Shown piece by piece: positions 1 through 9,130 of a stretch of 35,989 nucleotides of DNA (positions within the stretch are counted from its first letter, which is position 1; each line of letters opens with the position of its first letter). Made by a program: the position numbers and the translations under genes. Source of the stretch: Flavobacteriales bacterium. GTDB lineage: Bacteria > Bacteroidota > Bacteroidia > Flavobacteriales_G > Salibacteraceae. The DNA is taken from the NCBI GenBank assembly GCA_018609045.1, contig JABAYK010000047.1:1-35989 (forward strand). The letters are read 5' to 3'. The notes under the pieces are model-generated. The model was given only the letters and a program-made list of their open reading frames with translations. It did not search any database and was not told the origin of the DNA.

Positions 1-28
1 CTTTATTTACAAAAGATAAAATAGGGTA

Positions 29-79
29 TGAAAATTGAAATTAAATTTTCTTTTTGATTTTAATTTTCAAGCTTTTTTT
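29..79 (+). terminator. AT-rich hairpin followed by a T run
   Basis: Positions 29-41 pair with 57-69 over 13 positions with a single G-U pair, leaving a loop of about 15 bases. Seven T residues follow at 73-79. This has the shape of a weak intrinsic terminator for a gene ending upstream of the window. The next reading frame starts at 80, so it could instead lie in that gene's leader. The stem is almost entirely A-T pairs, so the call is tentative. Confidence 0.3.
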
Positions 80-353
80 ATGAAACTTATTTTATCCTCA
101 ATATTACTTTTCCTCTTTTTCAACGCCTCCTCACAAAAGGTTACAGAGAAAATAATTACAATAGAGCCTCAAATGTCATTTCAAAACTACGAGCATTTTA
201 AAAGGCTAACCTTAAGCTCGCCAGATTCTCCATTTGAGTATTTACAAGGCTTTGAATTTGAATGAGGATATGATTACCAAATTAAGGTTAAAGAAACTAA
301 ACCAAATGTTAAGCGATAGTACGCAATATGAATATGAGTTTGTAAAAATTATT
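80..353 (+). pseudogene. Decayed DUF4377-type secreted protein gene
   Basis: Translation from the ATG at 80 gives a signal peptide (Lys, a hydrophobic run, then an ASSQ-like cleavage site) and a short domain reading FEYLQGFEFE. A TGA at 263-265 then interrupts, exactly where this domain normally carries an aromatic or acidic residue before GY.Y.(IL)KV. Read through, the same frame continues GYDYQIKVKETKPN to about 307. The match then moves to another frame at 306-353 (DSTQYEYEFVKII), like the end of DUF4377. The gene therefore carries one nonsense codon and one frameshift. DUF4377 is a small Bacteroidota exported domain of unknown function. The family call is from recalled motif similarity. 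TGA works as a normal stop elsewhere here (for example der at 4181-4183), so recoding is unlikely. Confidence 0.65.
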
Positions 354-876
354 GATTTCTATAAATATTTCGGCACAAGAAAACAACTCTTCAGAAAAAT
401 TTGGAAGCGCACTAAATATTGGAATCGGTGCAGGTTATTATGGATATGTTGGTTACTCCAATCTAGTTTTACATGCAAATTACCAATTCTACATAGAAAA
501 AAACTTTACCCTAGCTTCTTTTGTAACTATTTATACATACGAAAAAGACTATTACTGGGACAACAAAAACTATCCTTCAAAATATTATTTCTACCGTGTA
601 ACGGTAATTCCAATTGGTGTAAAAGGCACTTATTATTTTGATCAGATCCTAAATGCAAATTCTAAGTGGGATTTTTATGCATCTTGTTCAGCTGGGTTTG
701 ATATTAGAAATGTTAATTGGGAGTCGGACTTTTATGGCGATAAATCTATTGAGCATGGGTCAAGCGGATTATATCTTGATATCCATATCGGGTCAGAATA
801 TCACCTCAATAACAAATTAGGATTATTCCTCGACTTATCATCAGGAATTTCAACCCTTGGTTTGGCCGTCCATTAA
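346..876 (+). pseudogene. Outer-membrane beta-barrel protein, start and signal peptide truncated
   Basis: The frame encodes about 175 residues of alternating short beta strands rich in Gly, Tyr and Phe (for example GIGAGYYGYVGYSNL and FYRVTVIPIGVKG), ending in SSGISTLGLAVH, typical of small Bacteroidota outer-membrane barrels. It opens with KLLISINISAQEN, which looks like the second half of a signal peptide with its cleavage site. There is no ATG and an in-frame TAA lies at 343-345. The only possible start is TTG at 352, which would leave a stunted signal sequence. It follows the broken DUF4377 gene without a gap. The simplest reading is a deletion that joined the tail of that gene to the middle of this gene's signal peptide. 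It could still be translated from the TTG, but export would probably fail. Confidence 0.6.
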
Positions 877-972
877 TGTTAAACAGGTTTACTCTTCTAA
901 AACAAAACCTACCAAATAATTAATGTAGAAATAACCATTCATGTTAGATTAATATTTCATTTTTGTTAACTT

Positions 973-989
973 AGTGTACAAGTTACACT
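973..989 (+). promoter_or_regulatory. 17-bp inverted repeat, probable operator of the NrtR-like gene
   Basis: AGTGTA and TACACT are perfect reverse complements separated by five bases, and the repeat ends 13 bases before the ATG of the Nudix-type regulator. A near-consensus -7 element (CATTTTTG, 958-965) lies just upstream, so the repeat would cover the start of the transcript. NrtR/AraR regulators bind palindromes and often repress their own genes. Autoregulation is inferred from position only. Confidence 0.5.
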
Positions 990-1002
990 TAATTTATATA
1001 AC

Positions 1003-1713
1003 ATGACAAAAAAGCCAATCACCAAAAATATAGACCACTTTTTTAGAGGCGCTTTTTCTGTTGACATTGTTTTAATAACCTTTCATAATCAAAGTCTTAA
1101 ACTTTTACTTCAGAAAAAAAAAGACCTACCAATAAAAGAAGAATGGGGCTTACCCGGAAACTTAATTGACCCAAATGAAGATACCAATTCGGCCATAGAT
1201 AATTTGCTTTTATCGCTTATAGGAAGAAATGATATTTATAAAAAACAATTAAGAACTTTTTCTGAACTTAACCGACACCCTTTAGGCCGAATAATAACTT
1301 TTGCTTACTATGGTTTAATTGCATTTGAAGAAGTAAAACATATAAATTCTCCTGATTTAAAATGGATTCCAATAAAAAATCCTCCAAGTTTAAGTTTAGA
1401 TCACAACCATATTCTTAAGGAAGTTTTTAAACGATTTCAAAAAGGGTTACTTCGTCATCCAAATGTGTTTCATCTATTACCCCAAAAATTTATTTTGTCT
1501 GATATTATCTCCATTTATGAGCAATCCTTCAATCAAAAAATGGACCTTCCTAATTTTAGAAAATTGATATTAAAAAGTGGCTTGGTAGAACCTTTAGGAG
1601 AAAATAATAAAGGTGACAAAAGCTTTGGGAGACCTGCCGAATTGTTCAGGTATGTTAAAAGTGAGGATAAAAGAAAATTAAAAGACAAGATTAATTTCAG
1701 ATTTTATGCCTGA
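1003..1713 (+). CDS. Nudix-related transcriptional regulator (NrtR/AraR type)
   Basis: 236 residues. The N-terminal part (about 10-140) is a Nudix fold: FSVDIVLITF, then EEWGLPGNLIDPNED. The Nudix box is degenerate: the REuxEE residues expected after the LPG..E segment read NLLLSLIG, so hydrolysis is unlikely. The C-terminal part (about 145-236) matches the winged-helix domain of this family, including LPNFRKLILKSGLVEP and GRPAELFRY. NrtR proteins sense ADP-ribose and control NAD metabolism, and the related AraR proteins of Bacteroidota sense arabinose. Which ligand applies here cannot be read from the sequence. No NAD or pentose gene lies beside it: upstream is a decayed locus and downstream a tRNA on the opposite strand. 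A palindrome at 973-989 is a likely operator. The family call is firm, the ligand unknown. Confidence 0.8.
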   Translation: MTKKPITKNIDHFFRGAFSVDIVLITFHNQSLKLLLQKKKDLPIKEEWGLPGNLIDPNEDTNSAIDNLLLSLIGRNDIYKKQLRTFSELNRHPLGRIITFAYYGLIAFEEVKHINSPDLKWIPIKNPPSLSLDHNHILKEVFKRFQKGLLRHPNVFHLLPQKFILSDIISIYEQSFNQKMDLPNFRKLILKSGLVEPLGENNKGDKSFGRPAELFRYVKSEDKRKLKDKINFRFYA

Positions 1714-1741
1714 TTTAAAAATTTCAATTTTAGCCATAAAA

Positions 1742-1769
1742 AAAGCCTCAACTTTTCAGCTGAGGCTTT
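1742..1769 (-). terminator. Intrinsic terminator between the NrtR-like gene and tRNA-fMet
   Basis: AAAGCCTCA (1742-1750) and TGAGGCTTT (1761-1769) form a perfect 9-bp stem with a 10-base loop. Read on the minus strand it runs into seven T residues, fitting termination of the tRNA transcript. On the plus strand the T tract is short, so it may also weakly end the regulator gene, which stops at 1713. Confidence 0.75.
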
Positions 1770-1775
1770 ACTTAG

Positions 1776-1848
<73 letters not shown>

Positions 1849-1983
1849 ATATATTTTTAATCTTAAAGTAAAAAACTTTGAAGTAATTTTAACTTAAGAC
1901 TTTGTATCTTTTTATTTGTTAGAACGTTTTCCCTAAACGGGCTGCAAATATAGTAACTTTTCATTTCTTTGCAAATATTTATT

Positions 1984-2874
1984 ATGGGAAATCACAAAGC
2001 AGGTTTTGTAAACATTATTGGGAATCCAAACGTAGGTAAATCTACTTTGATGAATACCCTCGTTGGGGAGAAATTATCAATCATTTCTCCAAAGGCTCAA
2101 ACTACTCGACACAGAATTATGGGTATTGTAAACGACCCTGATTTTCAAATAGTTTACTCAGATACACCTGGCATTGTAACCCCTGCTTATAAGCTTCATG
2201 ATGGTATGATGGGTTTTGTACAAGCGGCCATTGAAGATGCCGATTGTATTTTGTTTGTGGTTGAAGCCAAAGACAGAAAAATAAAAAACCCACAAATTTT
2301 TGAAGGTTTACAAAAAACTGATGTTCCAGTTATTCTGGTTATCAATAAAATTGACTTACTAGAAGGAAACGAAGTATTGGATGAAGAGTTTGGATATTGG
2401 GAAGAGAATTTCCCAAAAGCTCAAATTTTCCCCATTTCAGCTTTACATAAAGCAAACGTACCTCAGGTATTGAAAGCAATTTTGAGTCATTTACCTGAGA
2501 ATGAAGCTTTTTTCCCTAAGGATGAGCTTACAGATAAAACCATGCGTTTTTTCGCAGCAGAAATAATTAGAGAAAAAATATTTAACCATTACCAACAAGA
2601 AATACCCTACGCATGCGAAGTGGAGATTGAGTTCTTTAAAGAAGAAACTACTCCTGTGCATATAATGGCTGTAATTAATGTGGAGCGCGAAACCCAAAAG
2701 GGAATTGTTATTGGTAAGGGTGGAAAAAAATTAAAATGGGTAGGCCACGATGCAAGGTTAGATATTGAAGCATTTATTGGCAAAAAAGTTTTTTTAGAAA
2801 TGTTTGTTAAGGTGAACAAAGATTGGAAAAACGAACCCAGAGAATTAAGAAAATTCGGATACATACAATCATAA
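1984..2874 (+). CDS. era: GTPase Era
   Basis: 296 residues from the ATG at 1984. A TTG fifteen bases upstream is in frame but adds nothing the family has. Era binds the 3' end of 16S rRNA and acts in maturation of the small ribosomal subunit. GTPase motifs are clear: GNPNVGKST (G1), TTRHRIMG with switch I Thr (G2), DTPG (G3), NKID (G4) and SALHKANV (G5). The C-terminal half holds the KH RNA-binding domain with [14 protein letters not shown]. Length is normal for the family. The second GTPase gene, der, begins four bases after the stop, and an aminopeptidase overlaps the end of der, so the three are probably co-transcribed. No oddities seen. Confidence 0.97.
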   Translation: MGNHKAGFVNIIGNPNVGKSTLMNTLVGEKLSIISPKAQTTRHRIMGIVNDPDFQIVYSDTPGIVTPAYKLHDGMMGFVQAAIEDADCILFVVEAKDRKIKNPQIFEGLQKTDVPVILVINKIDLLEGNEVLDEEFGYWEENFPKAQIFPISALHKANVPQVLKAILSHLPENEAFFPKDELTDKTMRFFAAEIIREKIFNHYQQEIPYACEVEIEFFKEETTPVHIMAVINVERETQKGIVIGKGGKKLKWVGHDARLDIEAFIGKKVFLEMFVKVNKDWKNEPRELRKFGYIQS

Positions 2875-2878
2875 AATA

Positions 2879-4183
2879 ATGGCAAATATTGTTGCAATAA
2901 TAGGAAGACCCAATGTGGGCAAGTCAACTTTTTTTAACAGGTTGATTGGTGGAAGAAAAGCCATTGTTGATTCTTTTTCGGGTGTTACCCGAGATAGGCA
3001 CTATGGCAAAACAGATTGGATTGGAAGAGAGTTTACCGTAATTGATACCGGAGGTTATGTTGACCACACCGAAGATATTTTTGAAAAAGAAATCAATAAA
3101 CAAGTTGCCATTGCCATTGAAGAAGCCACTGTTTTAATATTTATGGTTGATGTTATTGATGGCTTAACCGATATGGATAAGGAAGTTGCCAATCTTTTAA
3201 GAGGAAGCACCAAACCTGTTTTTCTTGCCGCCAATAAAGCCGACACAAACATTAGAGCAAACGAATCAGCTGAGTTTTACGCATTAGGTTTAGGTGAAGT
3301 TTTTGCTGTTTCATCAATAAATGGAGCAGGAACAGGCGATTTGTTAGATGCGGTAGTTGGAGCTCTTCCAGAAGAACCAGAACAAGAAGAGAACGAATTG
3401 CCAAAAATTGCTGTTGTAGGAAGACCTAATGCAGGAAAATCATCATTGATAAATACCATTATTGGGGAAGATAGAAATATTGTAACCGACATTGCTGGCA
3501 CTACCCGCGATTCTACTGATGTTGTTTTTAAAGGCTTTGGTTTAGAATTAGTTTTAGTAGATACTGCCGGAATTAGAAAAAAAGCCAAAGTTCATGAAGA
3601 CCTTGAGTTTTACTCTGTTATGAGATCAATTAACGCTATTGAAAACTCAGACGTTTGTATGCTTATGATTGATGCCAAAGAAGGTTTAGGTGTTCAAGAT
3701 TTAAATATTTTTTCGCTTATTGAAAAAAATAGAAAAGCTGCAGTTGTTGTGGTTAACAAATGGGATTTAATTGAAAAAGAAACCAATACATCAAAAGAGT
3801 TCGAAAGAAATCTAAAAGAAAGATTGGCACCCTTTACCGATATCGAAATAATATTCACCTCGGTACTCAACAAACAAAGAATTTTAAAAGCCTTTGAAGC
3901 GGCTATCAAAGCCTATAAAAACAAATCGAAAAGAATAAAAACTTCTGAGTTAAACGAGTTTTTATTGCCAATAATCGAAGCTTACCCTCCACCTCAATTA
4001 AAAGGGAAATTTGTGAAAATAAAATTTGTAACGCAGCTTCCAACTCGTTTTCCTGCCTTTGCCTTTTTCTGTAACCTACCCCAATATGTTAAGGATCCTT
4101 ACAAAAGGTTTTTAGAAAATAAAATAAGGGCTAAATATGATTTTACAGGCAGCCCTATGGAAATATACATGCGTCAAAAATGA
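2879..4183 (+). CDS. der: GTPase Der (EngA), tandem GTPase domains
   Basis: 434 residues. Der has two successive GTPase domains and a C-terminal KH-like domain and is needed for assembly of the large ribosomal subunit. Domain 1 shows [13 protein letters not shown] and NKAD. Domain 2 (from about residue 175) shows [13 protein letters not shown] and NKWD. The tail contains the conserved segment [17 protein letters not shown] followed by FCNLP and RFLENKIR, typical of the KH-like domain. It starts four bases after era and its TGA overlaps the ATG of the M1 peptidase (ATGA, 4180-4183), which suggests translational coupling. All expected motifs are intact and the length is normal. Confidence 0.97.
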   Translation: MANIVAIIGRPNVGKSTFFNRLIGGRKAIVDSFSGVTRDRHYGKTDWIGREFTVIDTGGYVDHTEDIFEKEINKQVAIAIEEATVLIFMVDVIDGLTDMDKEVANLLRGSTKPVFLAANKADTNIRANESAEFYALGLGEVFAVSSINGAGTGDLLDAVVGALPEEPEQEENELPKIAVVGRPNAGKSSLINTIIGEDRNIVTDIAGTTRDSTDVVFKGFGLELVLVDTAGIRKKAKVHEDLEFYSVMRSINAIENSDVCMLMIDAKEGLGVQDLNIFSLIEKNRKAAVVVVNKWDLIEKETNTSKEFERNLKERLAPFTDIEIIFTSVLNKQRILKAFEAAIKAYKNKSKRIKTSELNEFLLPIIEAYPPPQLKGKFVKIKFVTQLPTRFPAFAFFCNLPQYVKDPYKRFLENKIRAKYDFTGSPMEIYMRQK

Positions 4184-5772
4184 AAAACATTTTCCTCTCT
4201 TTATACCTGTTCTTTTGGGGTTTTTGGCTTTTCGCCGATAATTATTCAACCCAGAAAAGTTTAGATGTTTTGCATTACGAATTTCAAATAGAAATTTTCG
4301 AAGAGCACGATAGTATAAAAGGAGTGGCAACTATTCAGTTTAAAGTTTTAGCAGAAACTCCATCTGTATTTTTTGATTTAGACCAAAGCATGATGGTTGA
4401 TTGGGTTAAGTTAGAAGGCAAAAAAATAGCGCCTTCAACACAAAACAATCAAATTACATTAAAACCTAAAAACCCTTTTAAACCGGGCATATACGTTGCT
4501 AAAATAAATTATAAAGGCATTCCAACGGATGGATTAATTATCTCGAAAAACAAGTACGAGAATCGAACTTTTTTTGGCGACAACTGGCCAAATAGGGCTC
4601 ACTATTGGTTTCCTTGTGTAGACCATCCTAGCGATAAAGCCACTGTTGATTTCAAAATTATTGCCCCTGCAAAATATCAGGTTGTAGCAAATGGAGTATT
4701 AAAAGAAAAATCTAATACCAATAATGGAAAATTTTTAACCCATTATTCTTCAAACCAAGTTTTACCAACTAAGGTGATGGTATTTGGTGCTGCAGAATTC
4801 GCAGTTGATTACATTACTTCAATTAATGGAAACTTATTGGAATCTTGGGTTTACCCCGAAAATAAAAAAGAAGGCTTTTACGATTATGCTCTTGCTGCAA
4901 ATGTTTTAGACTTTTTTGAAGAAAAATTAGGAGATTACCCTTACGATAGGTTAGCCAATGTACAATCAAAAACCCGTTATGGAGGAATGGAAAACGCTGG
5001 TTGCATTTTTTATTTCGAAGGTTCTGTAACTGGGTTTAGAGATTCGGAAGAATTAATTGCCCATGAAATTGCCCACCAATGGTTTGGCAATTCAGCCTCA
5101 GAGAAAAGCTGGGAACATATTTGGTTAAGCGAAGGTTTTGCTACCTATTTAACAGGACTATATCTGCTTGAAAACAAAGATTGGAATGCTTTTAATGAGT
5201 ACATGTTTAAAGCAAAACAAAAAGTTTTTCAGTTCAACCAAAATTATCCAAATGCAAGTATAATTCCGGCAGAAATTAATGATTTAAATAGCTTGTTAAA
5301 TCCTTTGAGTTACCAAAAAGCTGCTTGGGTTTTGCATATGATTTCAAATCAATTTGAAAATGGCGATGGCTGGGATTTATTTAAAACCTATCACGAAAAG
5401 TTCAAATATGGCAATGCTACCACCAACGATTTTTTTGATTTGGTAAACGAAAACCCCGAAATTTCAAAGGACCAATTTGCCAATCAATGGCTAAAAAGTT
5501 CTACTATTCCTGAAGTAGAAGTAGGCTACAAAATCAACACTTCAAAAAAGGAAGTTACCTTTAAATTCAAGCAAATTCATAAATCTAAAGAAGTATTCAT
5601 TCTTCCAATTGAAGTTTCTTGGTTGTATCCAAATTCAATTGGAAAAACTGTAAAAACTGTTTGGCTTAACCAAAAATCTCAAAGCATTACATTCCCTATC
5701 GACCAAACAATAGGAAACATAGAATTTAACCCATTTGGCAAATTATTGGTAAAGTTTTCTGCTAAAGATTAA
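4180..5772 (+). CDS. Secreted M1-family zinc aminopeptidase
   Basis: 530 residues with an N-terminal signal peptide (about 1-19, very aromatic: Leu, Phe and Trp). M1 metallopeptidases remove N-terminal residues from peptides. The exopeptidase motif GGMENAG is near residue 268, and the zinc site HEIAH near 295 is followed after 18 residues by the third ligand Glu (LSEGFAT). A beta domain precedes the catalytic domain and a short beta segment follows it. The long helical C-terminal domain of E. coli PepN is absent, as in many short Bacteroidota members. No lipobox or T9SS tail is visible, so it is probably periplasmic. It overlaps der by four bases. Its TAA shares the TTAA tetranucleotide with the stop of the convergent M14 gene. 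Substrate preference is unknown. Confidence 0.92.
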   Translation: MKNIFLSLYLFFWGFWLFADNYSTQKSLDVLHYEFQIEIFEEHDSIKGVATIQFKVLAETPSVFFDLDQSMMVDWVKLEGKKIAPSTQNNQITLKPKNPFKPGIYVAKINYKGIPTDGLIISKNKYENRTFFGDNWPNRAHYWFPCVDHPSDKATVDFKIIAPAKYQVVANGVLKEKSNTNNGKFLTHYSSNQVLPTKVMVFGAAEFAVDYITSINGNLLESWVYPENKKEGFYDYALAANVLDFFEEKLGDYPYDRLANVQSKTRYGGMENAGCIFYFEGSVTGFRDSEELIAHEIAHQWFGNSASEKSWEHIWLSEGFATYLTGLYLLENKDWNAFNEYMFKAKQKVFQFNQNYPNASIIPAEINDLNSLLNPLSYQKAAWVLHMISNQFENGDGWDLFKTYHEKFKYGNATTNDFFDLVNENPEISKDQFANQWLKSSTIPEVEVGYKINTSKKEVTFKFKQIHKSKEVFILPIEVSWLYPNSIGKTVKTVWLNQKSQSITFPIDQTIGNIEFNPFGKLLVKFSAKD

Positions 5773-6893
5773 AGATCTTTAACCACCTCTAAAATTGGGT
5801 TTAATACAGAACTTCCAAGTTTTTCTGACCTTTGAGGAGACCATCCATGCATTGGATCTGGCAAATCGTGGTTATCAATAAATGGCATTTCAATAGTTAA
5901 TGCTAAAGCGCCAAACCTTTCGGCCAATTGTGGAGTACAAATTCTTAAATCAGCTGTTCCTGGTGCATCCTTATCATAACCATATTTATCTTGAAAATCT
6001 GGAGAGTTTCTTATCCAAGCTTCGATAAAATCTTTTTCTAGTTTGGCTATTTTTGGCGAATAATTTGGAATTCCCTCTGCTGCAGAAATAAAGTTATAAG
6101 GTATTTCTTCATCTCCATGAACGTCTAAACACATATCTAACCCAACCTCATCCATTTTACATAAAACATGGTAAACTTCAGGGCTTGTTTCCAAACTTGG
6201 GTTCAACCATTCTCTGTTGAGGTTAGCTCCTGCAGCATTGCTTCTTAAATTGCCTAAAATACTTCCATCAATATTCATGTTTGGTACAACATAAAAAACA
6301 GCTTCTTGGTGAAGTTTTCTAGCCACAGGATCAGAGTCATCTAACAACCTTTTCAAAAACCCTTGCATAAACCATTCTGCCATGCTTTCGCCGGGATGTT
6401 GTCTTGCAATTACCCATACTTTCTTTTTGTATTTGGTATCAAAACCAATTTTCAAAAAGTCGATATCTCTTCCTTGTACTGTTTGTCCTAAAACCGAATG
6501 CTTGCACAAAGCATGAGATTGGCACTCAGCAACCAATTCTAGATGTTGTTCGTAAGTATAAGGAGGGTAATAAGCCAAATAAATTGATGAGTGAACAGCA
6601 TCAAACTCCATGATTAATTGCTTTCCATCATACTCGGTATCAACCAAAAACCAGTTTTGTTTATCATAAGAAGCATAAGTATTGTATTCTTTCCAAAAAG
6701 GATAAGTAGTTTCTGATGCATTTACAATGGTTACTTTACAAGACTCACCTTCTACTCCACTAATTCTAAAAAAGAAATACTGTAAAAAATCAGAATTGGT
6801 ATCTTTTCTAACTTCAACTTGAATATCGCTTGGATTGTCAGCTTTTACAACCTCAATGTTACCACTATCTAAATTACTCGAAATACTAAGCAT
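5769..6893 (-). CDS. M14 metallocarboxypeptidase, cytosolic carboxypeptidase (CCP/Nna1)-like
   Basis: 374 residues, no signal peptide. Residues 1-125 form a beta-rich domain (YFFFRISGVEG, then YPPYTYEQH), the N-terminal domain that precedes the catalytic domain in the cytosolic carboxypeptidase branch of M14. The catalytic part has the zinc pair HPGE (His166) and the third ligand in LDVHGDEE (His259), the substrate-binding segment ANLNREW, and the catalytic Glu in LTIEMPF. Eukaryotic CCPs trim glutamates from tubulin. The substrates of bacterial members are largely unknown, and peptidoglycan peptides or glutamylated proteins are possible. It stands alone on the minus strand, converging with the M1 aminopeptidase. 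The family call is strong and the substrate unknown. Confidence 0.88.
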   Translation of the reverse strand: MLSISSNLDSGNIEVVKADNPSDIQVEVRKDTNSDFLQYFFFRISGVEGESCKVTIVNASETTYPFWKEYNTYASYDKQNWFLVDTEYDGKQLIMEFDAVHSSIYLAYYPPYTYEQHLELVAECQSHALCKHSVLGQTVQGRDIDFLKIGFDTKYKKKVWVIARQHPGESMAEWFMQGFLKRLLDDSDPVARKLHQEAVFYVVPNMNIDGSILGNLRSNAAGANLNREWLNPSLETSPEVYHVLCKMDEVGLDMCLDVHGDEEIPYNFISAAEGIPNYSPKIAKLEKDFIEAWIRNSPDFQDKYGYDKDAPGTADLRICTPQLAERFGALALTIEMPFIDNHDLPDPMHGWSPQRSEKLGSSVLNPILEVVKDL

Positions 6894-7017
6894 GCTATTT
6901 TTTTGGCAAATAAAGTAAAGCTTATTGAATTGTTTATGATTTATGTTTAATCAATTGAAAACCATGAAACTATTAATTATCATTTTTCGTAGAATTTAAT
7001 ACCAATAAATTTGGTTC

Positions 7018-8334
7018 ATGATGAAAGCTCTTAAATTGATAATATTTATTCTTTCCGTTTCTGTTTTCGGCTATTCACAAACCTATCCTTGGGCAGAGTT
7101 TAACGCAACTGAAGATAGCTATATAAATTTGGGAGATGCCTCGCATTTGAATGGTTATGATCAAATATGTGATAACAATCATTTTTCTATTACCATGTGG
7201 ATTAGATGGGGAGACAAAAGTAATCCTGGAGTAGGGAATTGGGCAAACTTCTTCACCTTATCAGACTCAACATCAGGCGATAATGGAATATTTTGGATGC
7301 AACACGATTATGGTAATACTAAATTTGAGTTTGCCATTCAAACTACGAGTGGTAGAAGCTATATTCAATCTACTACAAATCCTGTAGAAGGCATTTGGTA
7401 TCACCTTGCTGCCACCTATGATGCAACACTTTCATCAAAAAACATGAAACTTTATATTAATGGAAATGTAGAAGCTACAAAAGACAAAAGTGGAGCGATA
7501 AGGTCAATGTTTGATAAAGCAAAACTTACAATTGGCAGATGGCCTGCGCCAGCAAATAATTACAGGATGTTAAACGGAGACATTGATGAAGTTTCTGTTT
7601 GGTCTAGGACTCTAAGTCAATCAGAAATTCAAGCAATAATGACCAATCCTGAAAGTGTTTCAGGGTCGAATTATGATACATCCAACATTGTTTCTTACTA
7701 CAATTTTTCTGGTGGCTCTATGATTGATTTGGTTGATGGAGGAAACAATGGCGTTGGAGGAGAAAGTGTATTGCCTGTTGAATTGAAAGAGTTTAGAATT
7801 GAACAAAAAGAACAGCATGTAAACTTGATTTGGGTTACTCTTTCTGAAATTAATAACGATTTCTTTAGTGTTGAAAAATCTAAAGAATTAGATGAATTTG
7901 AGTTGATTGAAAAAGTTACTGGTGCAGGAAATTCTAATGAACAGGTTGAGTATACTGCCACAGATTTTAACCCCTTTCCTGGTATTTCTTATTACAGGTT
8001 AAGCCAAACCGACTTTGATGGTAAAGAATCTATTCTAGATATTGGGAAACTCAATTTTAATGACATTGAAGAGTTTGATGTAATGCTTTACCCTAATCCA
8101 ATAATTAAAGGAAGTTCTTTTTACTTAAAAATTCCTTTTGCTGTTGAAAGCGAGTTTAATTTACTCGTAAATGACTTTTTGGGGAAAGAGTGTATAACAG
8201 ACATGAGTTTAATCAATAGAGATGACCATACATTACTCATACTTCAAACAGAAGAGGATATTACACCAGGAATTTACTTTGTAACCTTTCAACTTGGTGA
8301 TAAAGTAATTACGAAAAAAATTATGATCAAATAA
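7018..8334 (+). CDS. Secreted LamG-domain protein with T9SS type A sorting domain
   Basis: 438 residues with a signal peptide (KLIIFILSVSVFGYSQ). Residues about 25-220 form a LamG/concanavalin-like jelly roll, with phrases typical of the fold: ISITMWIRWG-like strands, GIWYHLAATYD, MKLYINGN and GDIDEVSVWSRTLSQSEI. A linker starting LPVELKEF and running through NNDFFSVEKS is a beta-sandwich segment common in Bacteroidota secreted proteins. The last ~80 residues begin LYPNP and end GIYFVTF..G...TKKIMIK, the T9SS type A signal. The product is expected at the cell surface or released, probably binding glycan or protein. Two ATGs are adjacent (7018 and 7021). A perfect -7 element (TAAATTTG, 7006-7013) ends only five bases before the start, so the transcript may be nearly leaderless. 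It abuts map tail to tail. Confidence 0.9.
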   Translation: MMKALKLIIFILSVSVFGYSQTYPWAEFNATEDSYINLGDASHLNGYDQICDNNHFSITMWIRWGDKSNPGVGNWANFFTLSDSTSGDNGIFWMQHDYGNTKFEFAIQTTSGRSYIQSTTNPVEGIWYHLAATYDATLSSKNMKLYINGNVEATKDKSGAIRSMFDKAKLTIGRWPAPANNYRMLNGDIDEVSVWSRTLSQSEIQAIMTNPESVSGSNYDTSNIVSYYNFSGGSMIDLVDGGNNGVGGESVLPVELKEFRIEQKEQHVNLIWVTLSEINNDFFSVEKSKELDEFELIEKVTGAGNSNEQVEYTATDFNPFPGISYYRLSQTDFDGKESILDIGKLNFNDIEEFDVMLYPNPIIKGSSFYLKIPFAVESEFNLLVNDFLGKECITDMSLINRDDHTLLILQTEEDITPGIYFVTFQLGDKVITKKIMIK

Positions 8335-9126
8335 TTAGGCAGTTACAGGAATTCCTAAAGCTTCTTCAACATATTTAAAGGTCGATAAAATCTCAGGTTT
8401 TCCATCTATTATCGCAATATCGTGTTCGAAATGAGCACTTGGCTTTCCATCAGCAGTAACAATAGTCCAACCATCTTTTAATTGCTTAATTCGGCGGGTT
8501 CCCATATTAATCATTGGCTCAATTGCCAACGTCATTCCCTCTTCTATTTTTTTTCCTCTACCTCTTTTACCATAATTTGGAACTTCAGGTGCTTCATGCA
8601 TTTTCGCTCCAAGTCCGTGGCCAACCAACTCTCTTACAACACCATAATTAAAAGACTCTGTATAGTTTTGAATAGCAAATCCAATGTCTCCAATTCGGTT
8701 GCCATAAACAGCAGCCTCAATGCCTAAATACAGGCTTTTTTTGGTTCTTTCAAGCAACAATCTAGCGTCTTCAGAAATTTCACCTACAGCAAAGGTATAA
8801 GCGTGGTCCCCATAAAATCCATTTTTTAAAGAGCCGCAATCTACCGAAACAATATCTCCATTTTTTAAAGGAATATCAGTCGGTAAACCGTGCACTACAG
8901 CCTCATTAACCGAAGTTAACAAAGTTGATGGACATCCATACAAACCTAAAAAGCCTGGTTCTGCACCTTGGTCTCTAATAAACTCTTCTGCTAATTTATC
9001 AAGTTCTTTTGGGGTAACACCTTCTTTTATCAGCGGAGCTAGCATACCCAACGTTTTCGAAACTATTAAAGCGCTTTCGCGAATTAATTCAATTTGTTCT
9101 CGTGTTTTTAAAACTGGTTTACTCAT
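8335..9126 (-). CDS. map: Methionine aminopeptidase, type I
   Basis: 263 residues from the ATG at 9126, which gives MSKPVLKTREQI. Further upstream in this frame there is no ATG, and the sequence overlaps lpxH. MetAP removes the initiator Met from new proteins after deformylation. All metal ligands are visible: Asp in VDCG, Asp in FYGDHAY, His in GHGLGAKMHE, Glu in LAIEPM and Glu in HFEHDIAI. The substrate His lies in EAVVHGLP. It is the last gene of def-queD-lpxH-map, so deformylase and Met aminopeptidase, which act in sequence on nascent chains, share one operon. The gap to lpxH is four bases. It abuts the LamG gene tail to tail (TAATTA). Confidence 0.97.
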   Translation of the reverse strand: MSKPVLKTREQIELIRESALIVSKTLGMLAPLIKEGVTPKELDKLAEEFIRDQGAEPGFLGLYGCPSTLLTSVNEAVVHGLPTDIPLKNGDIVSVDCGSLKNGFYGDHAYTFAVGEISEDARLLLERTKKSLYLGIEAAVYGNRIGDIGFAIQNYTESFNYGVVRELVGHGLGAKMHEAPEVPNYGKRGRGKKIEEGMTLAIEPMINMGTRRIKQLKDGWTIVTADGKPSAHFEHDIAIIDGKPEILSTFKYVEEALGIPVTA

Positions 9127-9130
9127 GTAA

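Noticed and set aside
263..265. TGA read as tryptophan (recoding) in the DUF4377 frame
   Set aside because: TGA is used as a normal stop in several intact genes here, for example der (4181-4183) and def (10345-10347), and a frameshift follows as well, so gene decay is the better explanation.
234..641. An open frame of 135 codons overlapping the two damaged genes
   Set aside because: Its first part is the shifted tail of the DUF4377 gene and its second part is a Cys/Lys/Leu-rich out-of-frame reading of the barrel gene. It has no coherent protein features.
2607..2927. Minus-strand open frame opposite era and der, and similar frames opposite sucC, accC and the surface protein
   Set aside because: These are antisense shadows of well-identified genes. 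They have no family motifs and atypical composition.
5769..5782. Perfect 14-bp palindrome TTAAAGATCTTTAA as an operator
   Set aside because: It lies in the last codons of two convergent genes, far from any start codon, and is explained by the sequence KD-stop on one strand and KDL-stop on the other. It has no flanking promoter.
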